Shown here: piece by piece, positions 17,647 through 26,092 of the stretch | Layout: each line of letters opens with the position of its first letter | Numbering within the stretch: position 1 is the first letter of the stretch | Translations under genes and position numbers: made by a program | Origin: Novosphingobium sp. Gsoil 351 | Lineage (GTDB): Bacteria > Pseudomonadota > Alphaproteobacteria > Sphingomonadales > Sphingomonadaceae | NCBI RefSeq assembly: GCF_009707465.1 | Contig: NZ_CP046120.1 | Location: 682,001-746,000, forward strand | Length of the DNA: 64,000 nt | Direction of reading: 5' to 3' | Notes under the pieces: model-generated | What the model was told of the DNA's origin: nothing | Database searches by the model: none | The model's input: only the letters and a program-made list of their open reading frames with translations

Positions 17647-19479
17647 TCAGGCCCGCGCCACCGCTTCGGCGGCAATCATCCGCGCTTCGGGTTCCAGCCC
17701 CACCCGGCGCAGCGCGGAAACGATGTGATAGAGCGCCAGCGGGGTCATCTGGCTCCAGCTCTCACCTTGCATTCCCGCGCCCGCGAGGAGGGCCACCAGC
17801 GTCTGGTTCCCGCTGTCCGCCGCGGCGCGGATCGCCCGGGACCACTTCGTCTGGCGATTGAGATCGACGCCGAGGTCCTTCGCGAAATCGCCCGCCACCC
17901 CGCGATCGACCCGGCCGAGGCCATAGAGCCCGGCGAGCAGCAGCTTCGAGCGCGCCGCATCCTGGCTCGGATCGTCGTCGCGAAAGGTGGAGAGGTCGCT
18001 GGAGCCGACTTGCCCGGTGCCGGGCGTGCCGACCACCACCAGCGCCCAGCCCTGGCTGCCCCCCTCGACCACCGGCAGCCATCGCGCGGCGTTGCGGTCC
18101 AGCCCGGCGGTAAGCATCGAGGCGATGAGATCGCCCGACTTGTCCGCGAAATCCGCGACCACGGGCATCCGCGCCGCAGCGTAGGCGGTCAGGACATGGC
18201 GCGAATAGAGCCGTTGGGGGTCGCTCGGGTCGCCCCACAGCGTCTCCATCGCCGACAGCCGGGCCGATGGTTCGGTCGCGACATAGGCCTGGCGCAGGGT
18301 TTCCGACCGGCCCTTCCAGTCGCCCTCGACATCGTCGTCGGCATAGATTTGGGACCACAGATCGACCAGCGCGGCGCTGGACAGAATGCCGCGGGCAGCG
18401 GCGAAATCGGCGGCGGCGGCGCGCTTGTCCAGCTCGAGCATGGGCGCGCGCGCGGCCACGTAATCGAACCGATGCCCGGCCTTGTCGAGCAGCGCTTCGG
18501 GCGGCTCCGACCCGACCGCCAGCGCCAGCGCATAGCGCCACGGGGTCAGTTCCTCGACCTTGTCCCATTCGATCTTGACCGCCTTGCGGCTTTCGAGCGC
18601 GGACCCCGCGTATTTCTGGGCGAGCAGCAGGTCGACGTTCTCGTATCCGCCGCCCACGCCGCGGCGGCGCAGGCGCTCGAGCTCGGCCATCGCCGCGGTG
18701 CCCTCGCCCTCGAAGCTGCGGCAGATCTGGCGAATCATCTGCCATTCGGCTTCCTGCCGCCGCGCCGCGGTGATCGCGGCGATCGGGCAGGCGCCGAGGA
18801 TGTCGGAGGTGGCGAGATAGGCGTCCAGCGCGCTGTTCTCGAGCGCGGGGGTGAACGCCCCGCTATCGACCTGCTGGACCAGCGCCCTGGCCGCATCGAC
18901 CTCGCCCATCCGCAACAGCACGCGGGCGCGCAGCGCGACCCAGTCGGCGCCGTTCATCCCGGCCGGAACCGTCAGGCGGCTGACCAGCGCGCGGCGCAGC
19001 AGGATCGAACCCCAGCGCGACACCGGCGGCCGCTTGGTCCCTTCGAGCACGGCGCGGACAAAGCTGCCGTTGAGCACGCGGGTATCGTCGGCGGCGAAAC
19101 CGCCCTCGCTCTCGTCGAGCAGTCCGGCGCGAACCAGGCTGCGCGCTTCCTGCGCCGGAATGTCGGCACGCGGGCGCTGGGCGTCGATGAGTTCCTGAAG
19201 CAGCGCGGGATCGAGCTGATCGGCGATCGACGGGCCGGCGGGCGCACGCGGCGCAACCGCGCCGCTAGCCCCGGGCAAGGGCTGGATCATCGGCACCGAG
19301 GTCCCCCCTCCGCCAGGCGCGGGGGCGGGTCGGGCGCTGGGGCGTGGCGTGGGGGCAGGCGCGGGCGCGGGTTGATCGAACCCGGGGGGCAGCAACGATT
19401 CGGGCGCGTCCTGGGCGACCACCATCGCCGAGCTGAGCGCCACCGCGCCGCCGGCCAGCCACAACGCGCGCGCTGTCAT
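17647..19479 (-). CDS. conserved alpha-helical periplasmic protein of unknown function
   Basis: 610 residues. A signal peptide or anchor (about 1-22, ending VVAQ) is followed by a long Pro/Ala-rich linker (about 28-65) and then mostly amphipathic helices with Ala/Leu-rich repeats (RALVQQVDSG, LDAYLATSD, LLLAQKYAGS), suggestive of a TPR- or solenoid-like fold. I recognise no enzyme motif. It sits between a 45-residue membrane peptide (ATGA overlap at its start) and xerD (overlap at its end), so it belongs to a four-gene unit ending with accA. ATG 19479 is supported by the overlap and by the signal sequence that follows. Confidence 0.75.
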   Translation of the reverse strand: MTARALWLAGGAVALSSAMVVAQDAPESLLPPGFDQPAPAPAPTPRPSARPAPAPGGGGTSVPMIQPLPGASGAVAPRAPAGPSIADQLDPALLQELIDAQRPRADIPAQEARSLVRAGLLDESEGGFAADDTRVLNGSFVRAVLEGTKRPPVSRWGSILLRRALVSRLTVPAGMNGADWVALRARVLLRMGEVDAARALVQQVDSGAFTPALENSALDAYLATSDILGACPIAAITAARRQEAEWQMIRQICRSFEGEGTAAMAELERLRRRGVGGGYENVDLLLAQKYAGSALESRKAVKIEWDKVEELTPWRYALALAVGSEPPEALLDKAGHRFDYVAARAPMLELDKRAAAADFAAARGILSSAALVDLWSQIYADDDVEGDWKGRSETLRQAYVATEPSARLSAMETLWGDPSDPQRLYSRHVLTAYAAARMPVVADFADKSGDLIASMLTAGLDRNAARWLPVVEGGSQGWALVVVGTPGTGQVGSSDLSTFRDDDPSQDAARSKLLLAGLYGLGRVDRGVAGDFAKDLGVDLNRQTKWSRAIRAAADSGNQTLVALLAGAGMQGESWSQMTPLALYHIVSALRRVGLEPEARMIAAEAVARA

Positions 19480-19613
19480 CCGCCGTCCGCCGGCACTTCG
19501 ATGGGCTGTTCGATCCATTCGCGCTGCCGCAATCCTCCGTCGATCCATGCCCAGGCGATGATCGCGACGAGCGCCAGCGACGCCAGCGTCCAAATCCATG
19601 TCCTGCGACTCAC
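19476..19613 (-). CDS. 45-residue single-TM membrane peptide
   Basis: A GTG at 19613, preceded by AAGAGGTC, opens a 45-codon frame: basic start VSRRTWIW, one hydrophobic segment (about residues 7-24), then an acidic hydrophilic tail ending EVPADGG. Its TGA overlaps the next gene's ATG as ATGA. The ribosome site, the positive-inside charge pattern and the tight coupling to the solenoid protein support it as a real gene although it is very short. Function unknown; perhaps an anchor for the downstream protein. Confidence 0.6.
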   Translation of the reverse strand: MSRRTWIWTLASLALVAIIAWAWIDGGLRQREWIEQPIEVPADGG

Positions 19614-19668
19614 GCGACCTCTTCGAGCGTTCGCGGGACCGGCCCGTTGCCGGAAGCCGCACCCGTGC

Positions 19669-19696
19669 TTGCGCCGCTGCCTAGCCCAACTATACG
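19669..19696 (+). promoter_or_regulatory. candidate sigma70 promoter of aroK
   Basis: TTGCGC (19669-19674) and TATACG (19691-19696) are separated by 16 bases. A start about 7 bases after the -10 would put the transcript end within a few bases of the aroK ATG at 19707, giving an almost leaderless message, consistent with the absence of a Shine-Dalgarno there. Pattern match only. Confidence 0.35.
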
Positions 19697-19706
19697 CGGC
19701 GCCGCA

Positions 19707-20300
19707 ATGCCCGAACCCTCCAGCCCCGAAGCGACGCACCCCACCCCGCGCGAGATCGAGGCCCTGGCGCGGCGGATCGATCGGCCGGTGGTGCTGGTCG
19801 GCCTGATGGGCGTGGGGAAGACCAGCGTCGGGCGGCGCCTGGCCGCGGCGCTGCGTTTCGGGTTCGTCGACGCCGACGAGGCGATCGAGGAAGCGGCGCA
19901 GATGACGATTCCCGAAATCTTCGAAGGCTTTGGCGAAGCCTATTTCCGCGACGGTGAGCGCAGGGTGATCGCCCGCCTGCTCGACGAGCGACCGAAGGGA
20001 GCCGGAACCGTGATCGCCACCGGCGGCGGCGCGTTCGTCGATCCCGCAACCCGCGCGCTGATCCTGGAGCGAGGCATCGCGGTGTGGCTCGACAGCGATA
20101 TCGACACCTTGCTCGACCGGGTCGGGCGCAACAGCAACCGTCCGTTGCTGCGCCACGGTGATCCGCGCGAGACGCTGCAGCGGCTCAAGGCCGAGCGCGA
20201 GCCGTATTATCGCGAAGCCCCGATCCACGCCGCGAGCCGTCCCGGCCCCCACCAGCGGACGGTGGGCGCAATCCTGAGGGAGCTGGAAAAATGGCAGTAA
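19707..20300 (+). CDS. aroK: shikimate kinase
   Basis: Phosphorylates shikimate at the 3-hydroxyl in the aromatic amino acid pathway. 197 residues, with about 25 extra N-terminal residues before the core. P-loop GLMGVGKTS (32-40), the substrate Asp in VDADEAIE, FRDGERRV with the shikimate-binding Arg, TGGGAF, and the lid Arg in NRPLLR are all present. ATG 19707 was chosen because upstream codons carry promoter-like DNA and no family similarity. The 3' end overlaps aroB by 10 bases. Confidence 0.96.
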   Translation: MPEPSSPEATHPTPREIEALARRIDRPVVLVGLMGVGKTSVGRRLAAALRFGFVDADEAIEEAAQMTIPEIFEGFGEAYFRDGERRVIARLLDERPKGAGTVIATGGGAFVDPATRALILERGIAVWLDSDIDTLLDRVGRNSNRPLLRHGDPRETLQRLKAEREPYYREAPIHAASRPGPHQRTVGAILRELEKWQ

Positions 20301-21394
20301 TCGCGGTCGACACCCCCGGCGGCAGCTATGAGGTGCGCATCGGCGCAGGGCTGCTGGCCGATGCCGCGAGCCACTGCGCGCCGCTGCTGCGCAAGCACAA
20401 TGTGGCGATCATTACAGACGGCAACGTCGCCCGCTGCTGGCGCGCCACGGTCGAGGCTTCGTTCGCCGCTTCGGGCTATGCTACGTATTGGTTCGAACTG
20501 CCCCCCGGGGAATCGAGCAAGAGCTGGCCGCAGCTCGGCGCGCTGCTCGAATGGCTGCTGGAACGCGAGATCGAGCGGGGCGACGCGATCCTTGCACTGG
20601 GCGGGGGGATGGTCGGCGACATCACCGGGCTGGCCGCGAGCCTGCTCAAGCGCGGCTGCCGCTTCATCCAGTTGCCGACGACCCTTCTGGCGCAAGTCGA
20701 TTCGTCGGTCGGCGGCAAGACCGCGGTCAACATGGGGGTCGGCAAGAACCTGGTCGGCGCGTTCCACCAGCCGGCGCTGGTGCTGGCCGACTTGTGCGCG
20801 CTCGATACCCTGCCCCCGCGCGAGTTGCGCGCCGGTTATGCCGAAGTGGTCAAATACGGCATTCTGGGGGATGCCGACTTCTTTGCGTGGTGCGAAGCCA
20901 ATGCTGCGGCCCTACTCGCAGGCGATCCCCAGGCGCGCGAATATGCGGTTGCGGCCAGCGTGGCCGCCAAGGCGCGGATCGTCGGCAAGGACGAGCGCGA
21001 GACCAGCGGCGCGCGCGCCCTGCTCAACCTCGGCCACACCTTCGGCCACGCACTGGAGGCGCAGACCGGCTTTTCCGACCGGCTGCTGCATGGCGAAGGC
21101 GTGGCGTTGGGGATGGTCCTGGCCGCCCGGTTCTCGGCCCGGCGGGGATTGATCGCCGCCCGCGATGCCGAGCGTATCGCGGCGCACATCGCCGCCACCG
21201 GGCTACCCGCCCGCCTCGCGGAGCTGGGCCTCGACTGCGACGGCCAGACCCTCGTCGCGCACATGCTCCACGACAAGAAGATGGACGCTGGCACCCTGCC
21301 CTTCGTCCTGCTCCGCGCCAACGGCGACGCCTTCCTCGATAGGTCAGTGGAATTGGCGGACGTGGCGGCATTTCTGGACGGGGAGTTGGGTTGA
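20291..21394 (+). CDS. aroB: 3-dehydroquinate synthase
   Basis: Converts DAHP to 3-dehydroquinate, the second shikimate-pathway step, with NAD+ and a divalent metal. 367 residues. Family blocks: GGGMVGDITGLAAS, QLPTTLLAQVDSSVGGKTAVN, FHQPALVLAD, AGYAEVVKYG (metal Glu), and the metal-ligand pair in LNLGHTFGHALE and LHGEGVALGM. It overlaps aroK, so shikimate kinase and dehydroquinate synthase are coordinately made. Confidence 0.98.
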   Translation: MAVIAVDTPGGSYEVRIGAGLLADAASHCAPLLRKHNVAIITDGNVARCWRATVEASFAASGYATYWFELPPGESSKSWPQLGALLEWLLEREIERGDAILALGGGMVGDITGLAASLLKRGCRFIQLPTTLLAQVDSSVGGKTAVNMGVGKNLVGAFHQPALVLADLCALDTLPPRELRAGYAEVVKYGILGDADFFAWCEANAAALLAGDPQAREYAVAASVAAKARIVGKDERETSGARALLNLGHTFGHALEAQTGFSDRLLHGEGVALGMVLAARFSARRGLIAARDAERIAAHIAATGLPARLAELGLDCDGQTLVAHMLHDKKMDAGTLPFVLLRANGDAFLDRSVELADVAAFLDGELG

Positions 21395-21552
21395 GGTTCA
21401 GGTGTGAGGTTAAGGCGACGCCAGTCTTCGACTTCGACAAGCTCGGGCGGAGCCGACTATGGCGGGATGTCGGCTTACGACCCCAATTCGGTCGTCGAGA
21501 ACCAAACAAGGTAAATCCGAAGCGGCCGCACGATCTTGCCGGCAGCCTATGG
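21395..21552. other. 158-bp spacer with hairpin, no gene seen
   Basis: Non-coding as far as I can tell. It contains a CGACC/GGTCG inverted repeat and a TCGACTTCGACAAGCTCGG stretch resembling one half of the palindromic repeats found elsewhere in the window. The change from the aroKB pair to an unrelated transporter here suggests an insertion boundary. Confidence 0.3.
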
Positions 21553-22869
21553 ATGGTCAAACTGGATTGCCGTAGTTGCCGTGGAGTGACGCCAAAGATC
21601 CTCACCACGATTGTCGGCTACACGCCCCGTCAGTTTGGCGCGGATGCTCTTGCCGGTGTGACCGTCGCGCTCGTCGCGTTGCCGCTGAGCATCGCCATCG
21701 CCATCGCGTCGGGCGCTCCGCCCGGTGCCGGCCTGGTCACTGCGGTTATCGCGGGCTTCCTGATCTCGGCGCTCGGCGGTAGCCGAGTGCAAATCGGCGG
21801 TCCGACCGGAGCCTTCATCGTGGTGGTCTATGGCGTCATCCACGACCACGGATATGACGGCCTGCTCCTCGCTACATTGATGGCTGGTGCCTTCCTGCTG
21901 GTGGCAGGTCTACTGCGCGCTGGGCGGCTCATCCGTCACATCCCGGAAGCGGTGATCGAAGGCTTCACCATCGGTATCGCGATCGTGATCGCAGTCAGCC
22001 AAGCCAAGGACCTGGCGGGGATGTCCGGCGGTGCGCTGCCCGCCGACTTCCTGCCGAAGCTTTCAAGCTTGTGGGCGATGAGGGAGACCTTCAATCCGAT
22101 TGCCTTAACGCTGGGCGTGATATGTATCGTCGCGATTCTTGTTCTTCGCAGACTCGCACCAAAAATCCCGTGGCTGGTCGTCGTAGTCGCGCTGGCAAGC
22201 ATCGTTGCTGCATTCGCGTTGCCCTCGGTCGAGACCGTTGCGGGACACTATGGGGCGCTTCCCAAAGGTCTCCCCGGGCCACACCTGCCGAAAACCAACC
22301 TCGCGAAGATGCCGGAGCTACTCCCCTCGGCGTTGACGATTGCGTTCCTCGCCGGGATTGAATCGCTGCTTTCCGCGATTGTCGCCGACCGGATGATTGG
22401 GGCCGCGCATCGCTCCAACGCCGAGCTGATCGCTCAAGGCGCTGCCAATATCGCCTCACCTCTATTCGGAGGATTGCCAGCGACGGGGGCAATCGCCCGC
22501 ACCGCAACCAACGTGAACGCAGGTGGCCGCACGCCGGTAGCAGGCTTGATCCACGCGCTGGCTATCTTCGCAGTCCTGCTGCTTGCTGCTCCGCTTGCCG
22601 GGGCGTTGGTGCTGCCGGCTCTGGCGGCTCTTCTCGTTGTGACCGCTTGGACGATGAGCGAGCCACATCGCTGGCCGGAGCGCTTCCGTCTTCCGAAGCA
22701 CGAGCTTGCCCTATTGCTGCTGACGGCGCTGCTTACAGTGCTGGCCGATCTCGCGATTGCCATTGCCGTGGGGACGGTGCTCGGCCTTGGACTCCGGTTC
22801 GTCCGGGGAGAGACCGTACCGCCCACTTGGCATACTCCGTTCCCTTGGAAGCGCGACATTCGGAAATAG
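21553..22869 (+). CDS. SulP-family anion transporter lacking the STAS domain
   Basis: 438 residues, nearly all membrane-spanning (10-12 hydrophobic segments). SulP signatures include DALAGVTVALVALPLSIAIA in the first TMs, VQIGGPTGAFIVVVYGVI, and IEGFTIGIAIVI. Typical SulP proteins of about 550 residues end in a cytoplasmic STAS domain; here translation stops soon after the last TM (ending WKRDIRK) and no STAS-like frame follows. The substrate could be sulfate, bicarbonate or a dicarboxylate. Base composition and codon use look less GC-biased than neighbours, consistent with acquisition. ATG 21553 is tentative; GTG 21586 is possible. Confidence 0.85.
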   Translation: MVKLDCRSCRGVTPKILTTIVGYTPRQFGADALAGVTVALVALPLSIAIAIASGAPPGAGLVTAVIAGFLISALGGSRVQIGGPTGAFIVVVYGVIHDHGYDGLLLATLMAGAFLLVAGLLRAGRLIRHIPEAVIEGFTIGIAIVIAVSQAKDLAGMSGGALPADFLPKLSSLWAMRETFNPIALTLGVICIVAILVLRRLAPKIPWLVVVVALASIVAAFALPSVETVAGHYGALPKGLPGPHLPKTNLAKMPELLPSALTIAFLAGIESLLSAIVADRMIGAAHRSNAELIAQGAANIASPLFGGLPATGAIARTATNVNAGGRTPVAGLIHALAIFAVLLLAAPLAGALVLPALAALLVVTAWTMSEPHRWPERFRLPKHELALLLLTALLTVLADLAIAIAVGTVLGLGLRFVRGETVPPTWHTPFPWKRDIRK

Positions 22870-23422
22870 AGCAAGGTTCCACTCATTTGGACCGCACCGG
22901 CGAACAGCCAACGTCAGCATTTGCAGATGATCGTCCGACAACTGCCCGTCGGGAAACCACCCCCGTTCGGCCTAGACTGTCGCCACTCTGCCTGACCTGT
23001 AGGAGGCGACGCGCGGACGCGGTCCGATGCGTTTTTCGGGACAGTCCAAGCGCCTTGGAAAACCGTTTTCCTACTCGGCGAGAATGTGGCTTACCCTTGG
23101 AAATGTCCGAATTGCCTCTTCGATCGTCCGCGAGCCGCTTCGTCCCAGCCCCGGCGAGGCAACGCGGAAGGTCACACGCAGGCCTTTTTCGCCGCGAGCC
23201 GGCCAGCCGCGGTCGGGCGGCGGCAGTTGGCCTGTTTTCCCTTTGTATTCATAACAGTAGCGTGCTCACGCGGTATGGATTCCGCGATCAGCTTCGCCCG
23301 GAAGGTCACACAGTTTCGCGCGACGTTTTGCGGTCCAACAGGCCGCGGCGATTAACGCGCGGGACATCTGCCGGTGTCCACGTTAGTCCGTTGCGAGCGC
23401 AACCATCCAGAGGCCGCCGCCC
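22870..23422. other. 553-bp intergenic region with probable decayed conserved element (minus strand)
   Basis: No complete gene seen. On the minus strand an open frame covers 23265-23071 with protein-like composition (a GLGRSGSRTIEEAIRTFP stretch) but no good start. Past its TAG, the same frame continues open to a second TAG at 22974-22972. A second frame upstream (to about 23340) runs into the first at a CGGAAGGTCACAC repeat (23165-23177 and 23299-23311). The pattern suggests a coding remnant with a 2-base shift and an in-frame stop, or a conserved non-coding element. A CGGAC-GCG-GTCCG hairpin at 23014-23026 followed by TTTTT could end sulP transcription. Confidence 0.4.
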
Positions 23423-24829
23423 ATGACCGTCGCCGAAGCCACGCCCAAACTCGACGCCCTAGCGGATCGCAACGACCGCGCTTTCCTCGGCCATCCCAAG
23501 GGCCTCGGCTACCTCGCCTTCGTCGAAGGGTGCGAGCGCTTTTCCTACTATTCGATGCAGACGCTGCTGGTGCTGTACATGGTCAAGTACCTGCTCCTGC
23601 CCGAGCGGATCGGCGGCGTGGTCGGCCTCGCATGGTTGCGGTCTTGGCATTACGAGGGCCTGACGGGCCAGCCGTTGAGCTCGGCGATCTTCGGCGACTA
23701 CACCAGCCTCGTCTACCTGACCCCGATCGTCGGCGGAATCCTTGCCGACCGTTGGCTGGGGCGGCGGCTGGCGATCGTCGCGGGCGGGTCGTTCATGGCG
23801 CTCGGCCATTTCCTGATGGCCTTCGAGACGATGTTCCTGTTCGCGCTGATCTCGCTGATCATCGGCGTCGGGCTGTTCAAGGGCAACATGGCGAGCCAGG
23901 TCGGCGAACTGTACAAGCCCAGCGATCTCCGCCGAGCGATGGCGTTTCAGATCTTCTATATCGCGATCAACGTCAGCGTGATCGTCGCGCCGCTGATCTC
24001 GGGCACGCTGGGCGAGAAGGTGGGCTGGCACTGGGGGTTCGGCACCGCCGGGGTGGTGATGGTCGGCGGCTTGCTGCTGTATCTTGCCGCCCGGCCCTGG
24101 CTGCCCGCCGACAACCGCCCCGAGCGCGGTCAGGCGCGCGTGAAGGTCAAGCTCAAGGGCGACGACTGGCCGCGGATCGTCGCGCTGCTGCTGCTCGTGC
24201 CCGCGTTGACGATGGCGCTGCTCACCAACCAGGAAATCTTCAACGCCTACCTCGTCTGGGCCGACGCGCAGTTCCAATTGACGTTCTTCGGCGAAACCTT
24301 GCCCACCACCTGGATGATCACGATCGACGCCGCGCTGTCGTTCTCGATGCTGGTGGCGGTCGCGTGGTTCTGGAAATGGCGTTCGGACAAGACCGGCAGT
24401 GAGCCCGACGAGCTGGGCAAGATGATCATCGGCAGCTTCTTCACCATCGGCGGAGGCCTCTGCCTCGTGATCGCCGCGGCGACGCAGGGCGACGGCAAGA
24501 TCGGGCTATTCTGGCCGCTGCTGTTCCACCTGTTCAACTCGATCGGCTTCGCCCACATCCTGCCGGTCAGCCTGGCGCTGTTCACCAAGGTCGCGCCGCG
24601 ATCGATCAACGCCACGGTGCTGGGGATCTACTACCTGGCGTTTTTCGCCGCGAACAAGCTGGTCGGCTATGTCGGTGGCCTGTTCGAGACGATGCCGACC
24701 ACCAGCTTCTGGCTGCTCCACGTTGGCACCGCGGGCATCGGCCTGCTCGCGTTCGTGGTGTTCAAGCTGGTGCTGGGCAAGCGCATGACCCAAAGCGAAG
24801 CCCACGCCGAGGACGTGGCGCTGGCGTGA
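23423..24829 (+). CDS. POT-family proton-dependent oligopeptide transporter
   Basis: 468 residues, 12-14 TM segments. It carries the PTR2/POT motif E-x-x-E-R-F-x-Y-Y as EGCERFSYYS near residue 37, followed by GDYTSLVYLTPIVGGILAD and the GLFKGNMASQVGELY motif with conserved Lys/Asn. POT carriers import di- and tripeptides with protons. AGAGG lies about 12 bases before the ATG. It is convergent with the thioesterase gene, with only 3 bases between them. Confidence 0.94.
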   Translation: MTVAEATPKLDALADRNDRAFLGHPKGLGYLAFVEGCERFSYYSMQTLLVLYMVKYLLLPERIGGVVGLAWLRSWHYEGLTGQPLSSAIFGDYTSLVYLTPIVGGILADRWLGRRLAIVAGGSFMALGHFLMAFETMFLFALISLIIGVGLFKGNMASQVGELYKPSDLRRAMAFQIFYIAINVSVIVAPLISGTLGEKVGWHWGFGTAGVVMVGGLLLYLAARPWLPADNRPERGQARVKVKLKGDDWPRIVALLLLVPALTMALLTNQEIFNAYLVWADAQFQLTFFGETLPTTWMITIDAALSFSMLVAVAWFWKWRSDKTGSEPDELGKMIIGSFFTIGGGLCLVIAAATQGDGKIGLFWPLLFHLFNSIGFAHILPVSLALFTKVAPRSINATVLGIYYLAFFAANKLVGYVGGLFETMPTTSFWLLHVGTAGIGLLAFVVFKLVLGKRMTQSEAHAEDVALA

Positions 24830-24832
24830 GGC

Positions 24833-25609
24833 TTACCCGAACACCGCGATCGACTGCATGCCGGCGGTGATCGCCTGACCATCGGAGTTCCAGATCGTCA
24901 TGTCCTGGCTCGAGCACCCGTTCTCGGCATAGTTTCCCGCAGCGCGGATCATCCACCAGTCGTCGCGCGAGACCGGCGCGGGGGTCAGCAGGTTGAGGAT
25001 CCAGGTCATCGAACTGATTGCAACGCGGGTGCCGATCAGCGGTATGACCGCAGGAGGCAGGCCATCGGCGCACAGCATCAGCGCGACCATCGGGTCGAGC
25101 GCCGCGCGATCCTTGAGCCTGATCCACCAGCAGATTTCGGGCAGCGGCTCGCTCTGGCGTGGCAGCGCGAAGCGGCGATCGAAATTGTCGATGAAACTGG
25201 GGCCCATGTTGCCCGGCAGCGGCTTGGCCTGATCGGGCGCGATCCAGCCGGCGGGCGGCGGCACGTCATGAAGGTGCAGCGAACTTTCCACCGACCCCAT
25301 GAACACGAAAGTCGCCGTCAACCCGACCCCGGCTTCGCTCGCGACCTCGGCGCTGGCCCAAGTGGCGTTGCGTCCGCGGCGCAAGATGCGTGCACGGACG
25401 GTCACTTCGCCCGCGAGCGGCCCGACGAAGTTGACCGTGGCCGAGCGCAACGGGGGCAAATCGTCCGCGAGCCTGCGCGCCGCCTCGAGCGCCAGTGCGG
25501 CGGACAGCCCGCCGTAACTCGTCCGCCCCTGCATCCAGTCGGCGGGAATCGTGGCGGTGAAGCCATCGGCGGCGGGGCGGGCGGCGGCGAGGATTGCGGG
25601 CAGGCTCAT
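24833..25609 (-). CDS. acyl-CoA thioesterase, double-hotdog TesB-like
   Basis: 258 residues. Two hotdog halves are suggested by the N-terminal WMQGRTSYGGLSAALALEAA helix and the C-terminal ISSMTWILNLLTPAP strand-rich half with a GNYAENGCSSQDMTIWN end. The family hydrolyses acyl-CoA to free acid and CoA. Lying at the 3' end of the propionyl-CoA/methylmalonyl-CoA operon, it could release CoA from an over-accumulated acyl-CoA, but the substrate is unknown. A 42-base gap separates it from DUF488. Confidence 0.85.
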   Translation of the reverse strand: MSLPAILAAARPAADGFTATIPADWMQGRTSYGGLSAALALEAARRLADDLPPLRSATVNFVGPLAGEVTVRARILRRGRNATWASAEVASEAGVGLTATFVFMGSVESSLHLHDVPPPAGWIAPDQAKPLPGNMGPSFIDNFDRRFALPRQSEPLPEICWWIRLKDRAALDPMVALMLCADGLPPAVIPLIGTRVAISSMTWILNLLTPAPVSRDDWWMIRAAGNYAENGCSSQDMTIWNSDGQAITAGMQSIAVFG

Positions 25610-25651
25610 TCAGGGGCCATCGTCGGGCGGGGCGCGGAGGTCAAGCCGCGC

Positions 25652-26092
25652 TCAGGGGAGCAGATCGATCGGGGCGAACCCGGCGAGCAGCGCCTCGCGC
25701 AGCAAAGTGCGGTGGCAGACGTTGGCGTCCCGTTCGTAGCACAGCAACGCCACGCGCTTGTCGCGGGCGAGATCGGCGAGCTGAGCGCCCGCGGCGATCG
25801 CCTCGGGAAGTTCAAGTTGCCCGGCGTAAATTCGCTCGAGCTCGGCATGCTTGCCTGCCCGCGCCGCCGCCCGGCCATCCGCTGGCGTGCCCAGCGCCTT
25901 GAAGTGCCGATACGCGATTCCAGCCTCGGCGAGCGCGCCGGCCAGCGCGGTCTTGGAAAAGCCCGGCCTGCGGGACAACGGCAGCGCCCGCACGTCGGCG
26001 AGGACCTCAACCCCCGCGCCAGTCAGCGCCCCGATCACGTCGGCGACGGTCGCCTGTTCGTAGCCGATGGTCCAGATTGACGGAGCGGTCAC
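25652..26092 (-). CDS. DUF488 domain protein
   Basis: 146 residues. The N-terminus has the family's WTIGYEQ start and VLADVRALPLSRRPGFSK block, with LLCYERDANVCHRTLL (Cys and His conserved) near the end. DUF488 proteins have no settled function. It overlaps the pccA stop by 4 bases, so it is co-expressed with the carboxylase. Confidence 0.88.
   Translation of the reverse strand: MTAPSIWTIGYEQATVADVIGALTGAGVEVLADVRALPLSRRPGFSKTALAGALAEAGIAYRHFKALGTPADGRAAARAGKHAELERIYAGQLELPEAIAAGAQLADLARDKRVALLCYERDANVCHRTLLREALLAGFAPIDLLP

Noticed and set aside
17383..19806. 807-codon plus-strand open frame
   Set aside because: Antisense to xerD and the solenoid gene; Arg/Ala/Pro-rich with no domain.
23027..23254. 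75-codon plus-strand frame in the sulP-POT gap
   Set aside because: No ribosome site; Arg/Ser/Pro-rich and antisense to the more protein-like minus-strand frames.
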